From Sipunculus nudus (Eukaryota; Annelida; Sipuncula; Golfingiida; Sipunculidae), in contig CM049314.1 of the NCBI GenBank assembly GCA_026874595.1, positions 72,056,300 through 72,120,299 on the forward strand: a DNA stretch of 64,000 nt, written 5' to 3'. Below the pieces are notes generated by a model. It was not told the origin of the DNA, made no database searches, and saw only the letters and a list, made by a program, of their open reading frames with translations. Positions within the stretch are counted from its first letter, which is position 1. Every line of letters starts with the position of its first letter. A program made the translations under genes and the position numbers. Of this stretch, positions 1 to 12,303 are shown piece after piece.

Positions 1-2013
1 GTCTGTCTGTCTGTCCGTCTGTCCGTCTGTCCGTCTGTCCGTCCGTTAACCAGGCACAAATCGTAACCGCTGGACCTAGAACCTTGTAACTTGGGATTCT
101 GAGAGGTTCATAAAAAATCTCCTTGGAAACCAGAAATTAGGTCTCTGTTACCCATATCCTTCGAGCTATGTGGCCCCAAAGTACCCCCAGAAAAGTCAAA
201 AATTTCATATAAAAACTTCAATATCTCATTAACTACTTGACTGATGGTCATGATTTTTGGCATACATATTGATCATGAGATGTTACATCACTTCCTGCAG
301 ACTGGTGGCGCCACCTGTATTTTTCGATTTTTTACGAATTTTTTTCTCTATTTTTGAGACCTTTCAAAATGTGAACATCTGTTAACAAGGCACAAATCAT
401 AAAGACTGGACTTAGAATCTTAATTCTTGACACACTGAGAGGTCCATGAAAAATCTCCTTGGAAACCAGAAATTAGGTCTCTGTTACCCATATCCTTTGA
501 GCTATCGGGCCCCAAAGTACCCCCCAGAATAGTAAAAAATTTCATACAAAAACTTCAATATCTCAATAACTACATCACTGATGGTGTTCATTTTTGGCAT
601 ACATATTGATCATGAGATGTTCGATCAGTTCCTGCAGACTGGTGGCGCCACCTGTACTGTTTGATTTTTTACGATTTTTTCCTCTATTTTTGAGACCTTT
701 GAGGATGCTGTCATCTGTTAGCGTGGCACAAATCGTAACGACTGGACCTAGAATCTTCATTTTCGACACACTGAGAGACCCATTAAAAGTCTCCATGGAA
801 ACCAGAAATTAGGTCTGTTACCCATATCCTTCGAGCTATGGGGCCCAAAATTACCCCCCAGAATAGTCAAAAATTTCATACAAAAACTTCAATATCTCAT
901 TAACTACATCACTGATGGTCATGATTTTCGACATACATATTGATCATGAGATGTTTCATCAGTTTGTGCAGACTGGTGGCGCCACCTGTATTTTTCAATG
1001 TTCACAAATTGTTTTCTCCATTTTTGAGACCTTTAAGGATGTAGTTATCTGCCAACAGGGTACAAATCGTAACGACTGGACCTAGAATCTTCGTTCTTGA
1101 CACACAGGGAGACCCATGATAAGTCTCCATGGAAACCTGAAATTTGGTCTCTGTTACCCATATCCTTTGAGCTATGGCACTCCAAAGTACAGCTCAGAAT
1201 AATGGAAAATTTGATACAAAAGCTAAAGTATCTGAACAACTAATGCAGAGATAACCATAATTGTTTGCATGGATATTGATCATTGAGTGTTTCATAAGTT
1301 TCTGCAGACTGGTGGCACCACCTGTATTTGTTCGGTTTTTTTTACGAAATTTTTCTGTATTTTTGAGACCTTTACAGATATGAACATCTGTTAACAGGGC
1401 ACAAATCATTAAACTGGACCAGGAATCTTCATTCTTGACACACAGGGAGACCCATGAAAAGTCTCCATGAAAACTTGAAATTAGGTCTCTGTTACCCATA
1501 TTCTTTAAGCTGTATGGGTCCAAAATACCCCCCCCCCATGAATAATGGAAAATTTGATACAAAAACTGCAGTATTTCAATAACTACAACACTGATGGTCA
1601 TGATTTTCGGCATACATATTGATCATGAGCTGTTCCATCAGTTTCTGCAGACTGGGAGTGCCACCTCTATTTTTTTTCAAATTTTTACGAATTTTTTTCT
1701 TTTTTTTTGAGACCTTTAAAGATGTGGTTATCTGTCAACAGGGTACAAATCGCAACAACTGGACCTAGAATCTTCATTCTTGTCATGCAAGGAGGCCCAT
1801 GAAAGTTGCCTGTGGAAACTTGAAATTAGGTCTCTGTTACCCATATCCTTCAAGCTATAGGACTCCGAAGTATCCCTCAGAATAATGGACAATTTGATAC
1901 AAAAACTGAAGTATCTGAACAACTAATGCAGAGATCACCATGATTTTTTGCATGGATATTAACCATTAAGTGTTTTTATTAGTTTCTGCAGACTGGTGGA
2001 GCCACCTGTATTT
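1..2013 (-). repeat. Tandem repeat of ~340-bp units, about six copies
   Basis: Units start with a phrase like 'ggcacaaatcgtaacgactgg' near 51, 388, 722, 1057, 1396 and 1740. Each holds GGTGGCGCCACC or a near copy about 250 bp further on. Identity falls toward the right. The left edge (1-46) is a run of GTCTGTCC, the reverse complement of the GGAC-rich tail that ends other repeat families in this window, so this looks like a tandem-bodied element read on the minus strand whose 3' end lies beyond the left border. Short open frames here are shadows of the repeat and do not resemble any protein. Confidence 0.85.
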
Positions 2014-3185
2014 TTGTATCCGCCAAAACGAAGTTTTGCGGATACTATGTTTCTGACCGAGTTCCTCCGCTGTGGCGGCGTTCGTTTCCAGAGAGCTCCT
2101 CGGAGACTAATGGACCGATTTTTCCCAGACTTACACCTATTATCGGGTCACATGTGAACTGGTGCCTAACCAAATTGCATTGACCTCTGACCTTTCCTCT
2201 CTATCCAGTGTCCATTTGTGGGTCTGTTTCCACTCATAAACCCTCATATCTCGGGAACTGTTTGACCGATCAGGAAATAAAATTGATACAAATGTAGCCC
2301 TTGGATTGCTTTATAACATACACAAAAAATGGTGGCGCCACCTGTAACCATGTTTGCACAGTGTCCATCTGTTCATCTGCCTTGGGTTAAAATCACTCAT
2401 ATCTCTGCAGTGAATTGACTTATTCACCTGAAATTCGTCATGTGTATACATCCAGGATAGCTTTCTTGATTTTATGACAGGTGGCGCCACCTACGTTCAT
2501 GTTCACGCTGATGACATCCAAGCTTATATCTCGGGAACCGTTTGACCGATCAGGAAATAAAATTTATACAAATGTAGCCCTTTGATAGCTCTGTAACATA
2601 CACAAAAAATGGTGGCGCCACCTGTAACAATGTTTGCACAGCGTCTGTCTGTTAGTCTGCCGTGGCCTAAAATTACTCATTTCTCTGTAGTGGTTCGACA
2701 TAACTGCCTAAATTTTGCAGGTTTATACATCGTGGACAGCTTTCTTGATTTTATGACAGGTGGCGCCACCTACATTCTAGTTAACGCTGGACACATCCAA
2801 GCTCATATCTCAGGAACCATTTGACTGATTGGGTCAAAATTGTGCATGTGTTTAGATCTCACATAGGTCTTTATCATACACAAAACTGGAGGGGTTACCT
2901 GCAAAGATTTTTGCACAGTGTTTGTCTGTTTGTCTGCCATGGGCAAAAATCGCTCATATACATGTAGTGGTTTGACTTTTCTGCCTAAAATTTTGCAGGT
3001 GTATACAACTTGGACAGATTTCTGGATTTGTGGTAGGTGGCACAACCTACATACACATTTAGGCTGCAGACATCCATGCTAATATGCAACATACCTCACT
3101 CTATTTCCCCTTGCCACTCAATCCATGCCTCACTATCCGATTTTGGCAGATACATGTAGTCACTTGTCGGTTACCCGTATTCTAG
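2014..3185 (+). mobile_element. Non-autonomous element with terminal hairpins, copy 1 (1172 bp)
   Basis: The left end is an imperfect hairpin (2016-2046; GTATCCGCC...GCGGATAC). The body has two ~280-bp modules in which GGTGGCGCCACC occurs at 2331, 2480, 2611 and 2759. The right end has a decayed short hairpin followed by CTAG at 3182-3185 and then T. An inverted copy of nearly the same length (1173 bp) with the same ends lies at 45315-46487. No coding capacity. A hairpin close to a terminal CTRR, no inverted repeats shared between the two ends and no clear target duplication fit a Helitron-like element. That class is inferred, not shown. Confidence 0.7.
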
Positions 3186-4600
3186 TTTTAAAAGTTTACA
3201 CATTTTTCTCTATTTTTGAGATATATAAATACAGACTAAATCTTGGCCTGTTGGTTAATCTGTTTGATGCTTCAGTTGAATGGGTATATACTACCATTCT
3301 GGTGATAAAATTTCCTTTTGCGAATCTCTTTCCAGTCAGCTGAGCGTCATGACCCATGGGTCACTTGTTTTGTATGAAGTGAAGGGAATAACTTTGCACT
3401 TTCCGATAATGAAAACACATTAACAAGAACCCCCCCCCCGACTAAATGTAAACTATGATTGATAAATTGATAAAGTCATTTGGTATATTTAATATCTTTT
3501 TATAATTATTTTCCTGCCATATATAGTAAGCCTGTGACAGCTAAAATATGCGGTAGGGGGCAGTCATTATAAGTGGTTTTGTTTCTTTTACACTTTCCTG
3601 AAACTGGGAGATGTATGTTACATTTGTTAAACGGGTCAGATACGAAACAATTCGACAGGAGCTATTACTGTTGAAGCTTATGAATATTCATAAGAGGGTT
3701 GACTTAATGAGCGAGGCGAGATTCATTAGTGAACCTTCTGTTACTCTGGAAGTTCATGAATATTCATAAGAGGTATGAATTAATGATTGAAAGCGAGACT
3801 CACTAGTTGGCCTGCAAAAAAGTGTAATTCTAGCGCTGCAAGAAAACAAGTGTCTGTAGAACCCGGTCGTCTGCTTCTAAAGGCTTGGGTTCAGCTGTCA
3901 GCCTGGGCATGTGTTGTTTTTCGACGTAGTAAGTGTTTTCGTCATGGACTTGCCATGAAGCCATTCTTAATAACTGTTAACGATACTTCATCCATAGCCT
4001 GGAAAGGGGCATTTTTTAAGTGTTTACGGAATGTCTTTCCACTATTCCCGGAGGGTGAATCCAATGGACACTAAACCAGGACCGACGACAATTTATTTTG
4101 TGTGCTACCTATTCTGCAGATGAAGGCTTACTGCCTTCGTGTTCTGGGAACTGTGACCCGTCATTATACTATGCCTTTTAACTATTCCCGAAGGGAAAAT
4201 CATAAGACGCTAATCCCTCTGCCGCGTGTGTCTGGATTTCAGCGTGTTTACCGGGACTGTGCACTCTTGATCTTCATTTTTTAAATGAATTTACTTACGC
4301 ATGACTTATATAGGACCCGGAGAAGGCTTTAATCACGGGAGTTTATATATTTTTGTACAAACGTTGAGGTACTAGTGAGTGTTTTTGCTCCTAATATTTT
4401 TACAATTCGTGAATGTTACTGTAATTTGTTACATGTAAACATGGTACTCTTAATATCGCATATGGTGTTTTACTGGTCATTGAGTAAACTCGCGTGAAGC
4501 AAGTGAAGCGTGAATTTATTAATCCCAAGGAGGAGATTAGCAAAAAGGGTTCCCACACAATAGTATTAAAGAATTCAGGTCTGTCACCAGCAGCAGGGTG
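3186..4600. other. Non-coding stretch with a duplicated palindrome-bearing segment
   Basis: No supportable gene. Two related ~75-bp segments at about 3670-3730 and 3745-3807 each hold a palindrome centred on ATGAATATTCAT (3679-3692 and 3756-3767). A further motif (ctattcccg(g/a)agg) occurs twice, near 4040 and 4180. The open frame at 3787-4074 has no recognisable domain. Confidence 0.5.

Positions 4601-4601
<1 letters not shown>

Positions 4602-4645
<44 letters not shown>
4602..4645. repeat. (TA)n microsatellite
   Basis: Uninterrupted TA dinucleotides over about 44 bp. Confidence 0.95.
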
Positions 4646-4646
<1 letters not shown>

Positions 4647-6339
4647 TAAAAAAACTAATGAAAAAAGATGTAAGGACTTTTTTACTTCGTCAGATAGTAC
4701 GATATAGTCTGACACTTCATTTGATTTAGAAGTATTAACAGAAAGCTGGATACATTTAAGTGTTGAATGCTGAGGTAAAACCATGCTGAAGTTAGATATT
4801 CTGAATTAAGCATTGGGGAAATGTTTTTTTTTTAATTTATCGCAAAGCAAAGGACATCTTTAGTAGATCATAGTACTAAGCATTTATATTTATATTTATA
4901 AATTGGATTTGGATGTAAAAGTGTACTCCTTCGATATTAAAATAAAAATCTGAAACACTCCAATTTATTATAACTAATTACTTATGAAGCAATCGAAGCA
5001 TATCGTTATGATGGGCATGAAATATGTATGATAGGTCTCACACTTGTTCCTGATCCAACCAGGTCATGGAGTAATATACACATGTAACAAGGACGTGCAT
5101 CTACATATTTGCAACTCATGTTTATATTCGTCGATTATTCGTTTAAAATCTGTTCTTTGACAAACGTTTTGTTATATTTTCAACTGTATCTTTTTATTTT
5201 TTTTGCAATTAAAACATGAGGATTGCTCAAGAAATCTAATTTAAAAAAAGAGGAACCAATGCTATCAAATTAAGCCCACTAATGACCCTCAAAACAGAAA
5301 ATCAGTTTAATGGCATAATTGTTTATTTTCTTGTAATGTTTCCTAGGAAACTAAAATAAAGGTTCTACAGTTAAACGTCTTTCTTTTAATATATTATTGA
5401 AATATTATAGTAACATAAAATTTTGAAACTCTAAACTGATTTTAACATATACTGTATAAATTGTTTTACATGTTTACATACTGTATACTATTGTTTTCAT
5501 ATCGAAATATGTATGTAATAATTAATTTAAATAATTAATATTGATTAATTTAAATTTATTATTAATATTATTAACATATGATATTAAAAAAGAAGAAAGC
5601 AAATGTATTTTATTTAACAGGAAACACATGGAATTTCCTTGACAGACGCCTTCTGCGTAATGACATAGAAACAAATGTGTTGAATATATTGTAAAATATT
5701 AAAAAAATCATATTTTAACATAACAAAAGTTATATTGATAAAATTAAATTAAATGCAGACTCAAATGGTATGATAAATAAATATCACAATTACGTAGTTA
5801 ACGTGGACATCCTGCACATCTTCTGGGCGTTGTTCACACCAGTCCCTCATTCTCGTGCTACAGTTGCTTTACAGAATGAACATACGAGTGTAAAGAACTG
5901 ATGTGATCTACTCTGAAAGGAAACGTACCGAAAACTTTTAGTACTTGGCCAGTGTGATGATAATAATAGTGGTGATTATTATTGTTATATTGTTGTTGCT
6001 GCCGATTTCGGTGTTACCTTGAGTTTACATTTTGGAATAAAATTAGCACATCAATCTAAATAAAATATGAATAAACAAATGTTTTGAGGGAGCATTCTGA
6101 TATGAAATGAGTGGGGACAATCAGTTCCTGATGACCGTCCTTTGGGGAAATACGAAATCGATTTCCTCCTACCCCTCTGATATCGATTAATTTTTTTTTA
6201 CCGGCTATTTAAAATGTTAGTCTAATAACCAGACCCGCAAGTAAATGCACACGAAAAAAAAATGTTTCTACTTGTCTTTGGAGATTTTATCTGTTAATAA
6301 AAAGTGAAATAACGTATTTTGGTAAGTAATCTGTGGCTG

Positions 6340-6342
<3 letters not shown>
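4646..6342. other. AT-rich intergenic stretch, nothing recognised
   Basis: AT-rich with scattered poly-A/T runs. No open frame of note, no RNA gene and no clear repeat was seen. Confidence 0.5.

Positions 6343-6390
<48 letters not shown>
6343..6390. repeat. (TA)n microsatellite
   Basis: Uninterrupted TA dinucleotides over 48 bp, about 185 bp before the 45-bp minisatellite. Confidence 0.95.
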
Positions 6391-6393
<3 letters not shown>

Positions 6394-6574
6394 TAAGGTT
6401 GAAGTAACGGAGGCATTGATGAGCAGTTTTATGGGAGAATAATATTGGTCTGTAGAGCTTCCGGCTCATATATATGTTAATAATATAACATAGAATAAAA
6501 AATTCGTATAATTGAAGGGACCTAAAGAAAATTTTTGGCTCGTATTGAGGTAAGGGCGGTTTTTTCTTAACCTC

Positions 6575-9057
6575 TGGATAGACGCACGATACTACTGTAC
6601 AGTCATTGTATATGAACACTGGGAAGACGCACGCTAGTACTGTAATCCATTGTATATGAACACTGGGAAGACGCACGCTGCTACTGTACGTACAGTCATT
6701 GTATATGGACACTGGGTAGACGCACGCTACTACTGTACAGTCATTGTATATGGACACTGGATAGACGCACGCTACTACTGTACAGTCATTGTATATGAAC
6801 TCTGTGTAGACGCACGCTAGTACTGTACAGTCAATGTATATGGACACTGAGTAGACGCACGCTAGTACTATACAGTCATTGTATATGAACTCTGGGTAGA
6901 CGCACGATACTGCGTACTGTACTGACATTGTATATGAACTCTGGGTAGACGCACGCTAGTACTATACATCCATTGTATATGAACACTGGGTAGACGCACG
7001 CTAGTACTATACATCCATTGTTTCTGAACACTGGGTAGACGCACGCTACTACTGTACAGTCATTGTATATGAACACTGGGTAGACGCACGCCACTACTGT
7101 ACAGTCATTGTATATGGATACTGGGTAGACGAACGCCACTACTGTACAGTCATTGTATATGGACACTGGGTAGACATACGCCACTACTGTACAGTCATTG
7201 TATAGAACACTGGGTACACGCACGCTACTACTGTACAGTCATTGTATAGAACACTGGGTAGACGCACGCTACTACTGTACAGTCATTGTATATGGACACT
7301 GGGTAGACGGACGCTACTACTGTACAGTCATTGTATATGGACACTGGGTAGACGCACGCTACTTCTGTACAGTCATTGCATATGAACTCTGGGTAGACGC
7401 ACGCTACTACTGTCCAGCCATTGTATATGGACACTGGGTAGACGCACGCTACTACTGTACAGTCATTGTATATGGACACTGGGTAGACGCACGCTACTAC
7501 TGTAATGGCATTGTATATGGACACTGGGTAGACGCACGCAACTACTGTACAGTCATTGTATATGGACACTAGGTAGACGCACGCTACTACTGTACAGTCA
7601 TTGTATATGGACACTGGGTAGACGGACGCTACTACTGTACAGTCATTGTATATGGACACTGGGTAGACGGACGCTACTACTGTACAGTCATTGTATATGG
7701 ACACTGGGTAGACGTACGATACTACTGTACAGTCATTGTATATGGACACTGGGTAGACGGACGCTACTACTGTACAGTCATTGTATATGGACACTGGGTA
7801 GACGCACGCTACTACTGTACAGTCATTGTATAGAACACTGGGTAGCCGCACGGTACTACTGTACAGTCATTGTATATGGACACTGGGTAGACGGACGCTA
7901 CTACTGTACAGTCATTGCACATGGACACTGGGTAGACGCACGCTAGTACTGTACAGTCATTGTAGATGGACACTGGGTAGACGCACGCTTCTTCTGTACA
8001 GTCATTGTATATGAACTCTGGGTAGACGCACGCTACTACTGTACAGTCATTGTATATGGACACTGGGTAGACGCACGCTACTACTGTCCAGCCATTGTAT
8101 ATGGACACTGGGTAGACGCACGCTACTACTGTAATGGCATTGTATATGAACACTGGGTAGACGCACGCAACTACTGTACAGTCATTGTATATGGACACTG
8201 GGTAGACGGACGCTACTACTGTACAGTCATTGTATATGGACACTGGGTAGACGGACGCTACTACTGTACAGTCATTGTATATGGACACTGGGTAGCCGGA
8301 CGCTATTACTGTACAGTCATTGTATTTGGACACTGGGTAGACGGACGCTACTACTGTACAGTCATTGTATATGGACACTGGGTAGACGGACGCTACTACT
8401 GTACAGTCATTGTATATGGACACTGGGTAGACGGACGCTACTACTATACAGTCATTGTATATGGACACTGGGTAGACGGACGCTACTACTGTACAGTCAT
8501 TGTATTTGGACACTGGGTAGACGGACGCTACTACTGTACAGTCATTTTATATGGACACTGGGTAGACGGACGCTACTACTGTACAGTCATTGTATATGGA
8601 CACTGGGTAGACGGACGCTACTACTGTACAGTCATTGTTTATGGACACTGGGTAGACGGACGCTACTACTGTACAGTCATTGCATATGGACACTGGGTAG
8701 ACGGACGCTATACTACTGTACAGTCATTGTATTTGGACACTGGGTAGACGCACGTTACTTCTGTACAGTCATTGTATATGAACTCTGGGTAGACGGACGC
8801 TAGTACTATACATCCATTGTATATGAACACTGGGTAGACGCACGCTACTACTGTCCAGCCATTGTATATGGACACTGGGTAGACGCACGCTACTACTGTA
8901 ATGGCATTGTATATGAACACTGGGTAGACGCACGCAACTACTGTACAGTCATTGTATATGGACACTGGGTAGACGCACGCTACTACTGTACAGTCACTGT
9001 ATATGGACACTGGGTAGATGCACGCTAGTACTGTACAGCCATTGTATATGGACACTG
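6575..9057. repeat. 45-bp minisatellite, about 55 units
   Basis: The unit reads ACTGTACAGT, then CATTGTATATGGACACTGGG, then TAGACGCACGCTACT. The first ten bases are a perfect palindrome. Because 45 is a multiple of three, frames stay open over long runs on both strands (minus-strand repeat YNDCTVVACVYPVSI). Variant units (gtccagcc, gtaatggc, gcaactactg) recur in the same order near 7411, 8085 and 8852, about 15 and 17 units apart, which shows higher-order duplication. There is no start, signal or flanking exon to suggest a gene. Confidence 0.95.
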
Positions 9058-9657
9058 ACACTAATGTATTTGAAAATAATGTTTTTAAGGAACACCATAT
9101 AGGCAGAAGAATGGGTTGACACTCAGAAAAACAGCCCAACATGGAAAACACACATAAAAAAGGGAATAGACCCAAAAAGTGTTCATGTGAGCCCAGTGTG
9201 TTCCTGTCACCGGCGGATCCAGCCAACTTTATACTTTTGAAATGACATGTCAGCTATGAAATGTGTTCTCTATTATAAACGTTAGGTGTCAGTCGGCAGA
9301 TGAATACAGCAAATCACATGCAAGGGTTTTATGGTTCTGTCACTATAACGATTAGTCCATTCTAATGGAATCTGTCAACTTACTCGGCGCATTGTCTGTT
9401 TGATTGGCTGCATCATAAGCCTAAACAAAACGCTACAAAGGTATAATACAGAACAAAAGAACCTCTATTGCCCATTATCCTAAAAAAAAATTTTGATCTA
9501 ACAGATCAAGGTTTAACTGGGAAATACACCGAGCTGCATCGTGCAGAGAACCTACATTTTCAGCTGGATATTGATTTTGATCCAGCAATACAGCTGGCAC
9601 CAAGGGAGTCAACAAAATCAGTGTTAGGTACCAAGGATAAGGAATAGGATAAACGGC
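9058..9657. other. Non-repetitive stretch upstream of the signal-peptide exon
   Basis: No coding region seen. It lies directly upstream of the candidate first exon at 9658 and would contain its 5' UTR and promoter. ATTGG (inverted CCAAT) occurs near 9402. No convincing TATA box is close enough to assign a start site. Confidence 0.3.
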
Positions 9658-9706
9658 ATGACTAACATGATCACATCCTTTGCATGTTGGTTCTCTGTGG
9701 TCACAT
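9658..9706 (+). CDS. Signal-peptide exon of a putative secreted PAN/C-type-lectin protein (exon 1)
   Basis: ATG at 9658 opens MTNMITSFACWFSVVT, a short hydrophobic stretch suited to a secretion signal. The exon ends after one base of the next codon at a strong donor, GTAAGT (9707). A second in-frame ATG lies at 9667. Joining to the next exon gives ...SVVT-LAGA-VEEYF, with a plausible cleavage after AGA. The call rests on three independent things fitting together: the signal-like sequence, the donor, and a phase (1) that matches the acceptor of the PAN-like exon 677 bp downstream. No transcript evidence is available, so the exon is inferred. The later part of the gene is damaged (see exon 2). 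Confidence 0.5.
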
Positions 9707-10225
9707 GTAAGTTAACGATTAACGTTTCAATAAAGTGAACATTGTCAGTGAAGCTAAATGTTTAAAATATCAGCTGTAAAAAAACTGGAGAAGCCAAACG
9801 CATATAAAAGGATATTTACGAAAGAATTGTTATTCGCCGATGTAAATCATAATATTTGAGCACTTCCACCGTCATATATTATTATATGTTGTGGTCAACC
9901 TTGTTTTTCTACATTTTATATGTTGAAAAAAAATATACAATAAAATTATTTACAAAAACAAGAATTACATACGAGTATTAATATATACACATTATACATA
10001 CACAACTGTTGATAAATGTTCTATTAAGGGTGTTTCGTTAGGCTGATTACCTTGAAACTTCTATTTTATAACTTACAGTCATAACGAAAAGTGATAACAA
10101 ATTAAAACTCTAGTACCTGATCTTCTTCCTGAAATGGATGTTTTTAAATTACGTTAATGGTTTTAAGATCTTAATGGTTTTAAGAAGGCTTAAGATCCTG
10201 TATTATATATAACATTATATATTAG

Positions 10226-10227
<2 letters not shown>

Positions 10228-10264
<37 letters not shown>

Positions 10265-10288
10265 ATACATACATACATACATACATAT
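10228..10288. repeat. (TA)n followed by (TACA)n microsatellite
   Basis: A slightly interrupted TA run to about 10265, then five TACA units, in the intron between the candidate exons 1 and 2. Confidence 0.9.
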
Positions 10289-10383
10289 ACAAATATGTAT
10301 ATACCATATATGGTGTAAAATTATCGTTAAGCTTTTTTATTAATATTGAATCAGCTTTTCTTTTTCTTACTTTCCCAATGTAG

Positions 10384-10592
10384 TAGCAGGGGCCGTAGAA
10401 GAATACTTTCAAGAACAAGCCCCTAGTATGGAGCTGAAACGCGTTAACCGGAAGCGGATGTCTCGGACAGAATGCCTCCTGTTATGTGAAAAACAGAGAC
10501 ATCCTCATTGTGTTCCATAGTGACATCAGAGGATATGTGCATCTTATATGGACAGGACTCAGAACCGCAGGACTGTGGACAGGCTAATAAGA
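10384..10592 (+). pseudogene. PAN/apple-like exon 2 with a frameshift
   Basis: After acceptor TAG (10381-10383), reading phase 1, the exon begins LAGAVEEYFQEQAPSMELK and continues through SRTECLLLCEKQRHPHC. Cysteine spacing C-x3-C-x7-C and the later ...CILYG...DCG resemble the cysteine framework of PAN/apple domains, which bind protein or carbohydrate ligands in secreted proteins. The frame stops at TAG 10518. The C-terminal half (SIVTSEDMCILYG) continues in another frame from 10514, so one base is missing near 10509-10514. The exon closes at donor GTAATA (10593) in phase 1, matching the lectin exon. A second AG (10386) makes a TAGTAG tandem acceptor. Either the locus is a young pseudogene or the base is an assembly error. 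Confidence 0.5.
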
Positions 10593-10984
10593 GTAATAAA
10601 CTAATTTTATATTTAGTTATATGTGCAGTGCCTGATTCGCTATAGCATATAGTTTTATGGATGACCGGTATTGTCTTTTAATGACTTTCTGAGCACTCTA
10701 TACCTACATATCTTTAATAATAGTAGGATTTACATGCACCTTAATTTTAAGCAGGGAAGCTACCATGGTTCCTTAGGAAATACAACATGTCCATTTCTTC
10801 AGGCTTGTGTAGCAACATGTATAATGCATTACATATCTGATGTAAACTTCAAAGGCAACACGAAAGTTAAATTATGGCATCAACCGTTTCAAGAATAAGG
10901 AGACAAAGTAAGAAATTATAATGTTCATTGACATGCGCACCTTACATGCTGATACTCTTGTGCGTTCGGGGAACATTCGAGACA

Positions 10985-11345
10985 TTTCGAGTGGTATACC
11001 ACAACTCAGTATATCTCGTCCCCACTGGTGGTTTACATAACGATCAGTGTGTCTTGGGCCACTGATGGTATTCTGAATACTCCGTCTATCTCGTCACCAC
11101 TAGTGGTATATTAAAGATCCGGAGAGTCTCGTCGTCAGTGGTGGTATACTTAACACTCGGAGTGTCTCGTCGCCACTGGTGGTATAGTAAACACACGGAG
11201 TGTCTCGTCGCCACTGGTGGTATAGTAAACACACGGAGTGTCTCGTCGCCACTGGTGGTATAGTAAACACTCGGAGGGTCTCGTCACCACTGGTGGTATA
11301 CTTAGCACTCGGAGTGTCTCGTTGCCTCTGGTGGTATACTGAACA
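10985..11345. repeat. 38-bp minisatellite, about nine units
   Basis: The unit centres on ccactggtggtatagtaaac followed by acacggagtgtctcgtcg. The three middle units (about 11150-11280) are nearly identical and the outer ones are diverged. It lies in the intron between the PAN-like and lectin exons. Confidence 0.9.
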
Positions 11346-12303
11346 CACTAGGGGTCGCTAGTTTGTTCGGCCATGTATACAACCCGGACCCCACAGACCC
11401 CAGATCCCGGAACCAAAAAAATAATTTATAGTATTTAAAACTTTCCCGGTAATCTGTTTAGATATTTGAGGATAAAAGCATCTACGGACGTATTTTATAT
11501 TATGTTTGGGTGAAACCAAAAAGCAAGTCTGTTTTGTAACATAATTTGACATTTAACTCTTACGGACCCTGATGCACGGATCTGACGCTCCGATCGACGT
11601 GCCCTTATTTTTCGTTGTTTGGCTCATATTTTAACCTCGCCTTCAGGCTTAACACCCATATCATTAAGTTATTGTGTTTCGTGTCTGTAATTATACATTT
11701 ATTACATCTTTTTATTAACATTTCTATATTTGATATTTTTTCCATATGTCTACAACGTTTTGAATTTAAGTAAATTTAGGTTATATTTGTTCTTGTGTCT
11801 CAGCTAATATCTGCTGAATTGCAAGTAATCAAACTTTCTTTAGGTTATTATGAAGAATGGAAGAGCAATTATATCAGGGCACCTAGCTTATCAGGTCCGC
11901 AATGACCGAGGGCACACTTAATTTCCCTTGGTATGCCCGCACCATTATATTTTCACTCCAAAGAACAAACAATCATTTTTATTGCGTGACATGAGTGCTA
12001 AACCTTTTCTCGTTCAATCAGAAATAAAAATATAACCGTTGGTTATCTATACTGGGGTCCGCCAAATTAAAATAGTCCGGGGGTCCGTTTCCGTTTAGTA
12101 CTTTTTGTATTCTTAAATCTTTTACTGGATCGGTCATTTAAAAGCTTAGGAACTTCGCTCTGTTCTTATATCAGTTAGAAGGATGTATTTATCGGTATAA
12201 ATAATTGATAATGTGGAAATTGATGTTAGCGGTCCGGGGTCCGGGATTCATGGGGTCCGGGTTTTACACACTGCCTTACTTTCCACTATTCTTGCATTTT
12301 AAG

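Noticed and set aside
6575-9057. CRISPR-like array
   Set aside because: The whole 45-bp unit is repeated without unique spacers, and the sequence is eukaryotic.
6341-9226. Long open frames with 15-residue repeats on both strands
   Set aside because: They arise from the 45-bp minisatellite, whose unit is a multiple of three. The frames run on both strands, with no signal, domain or splice context.
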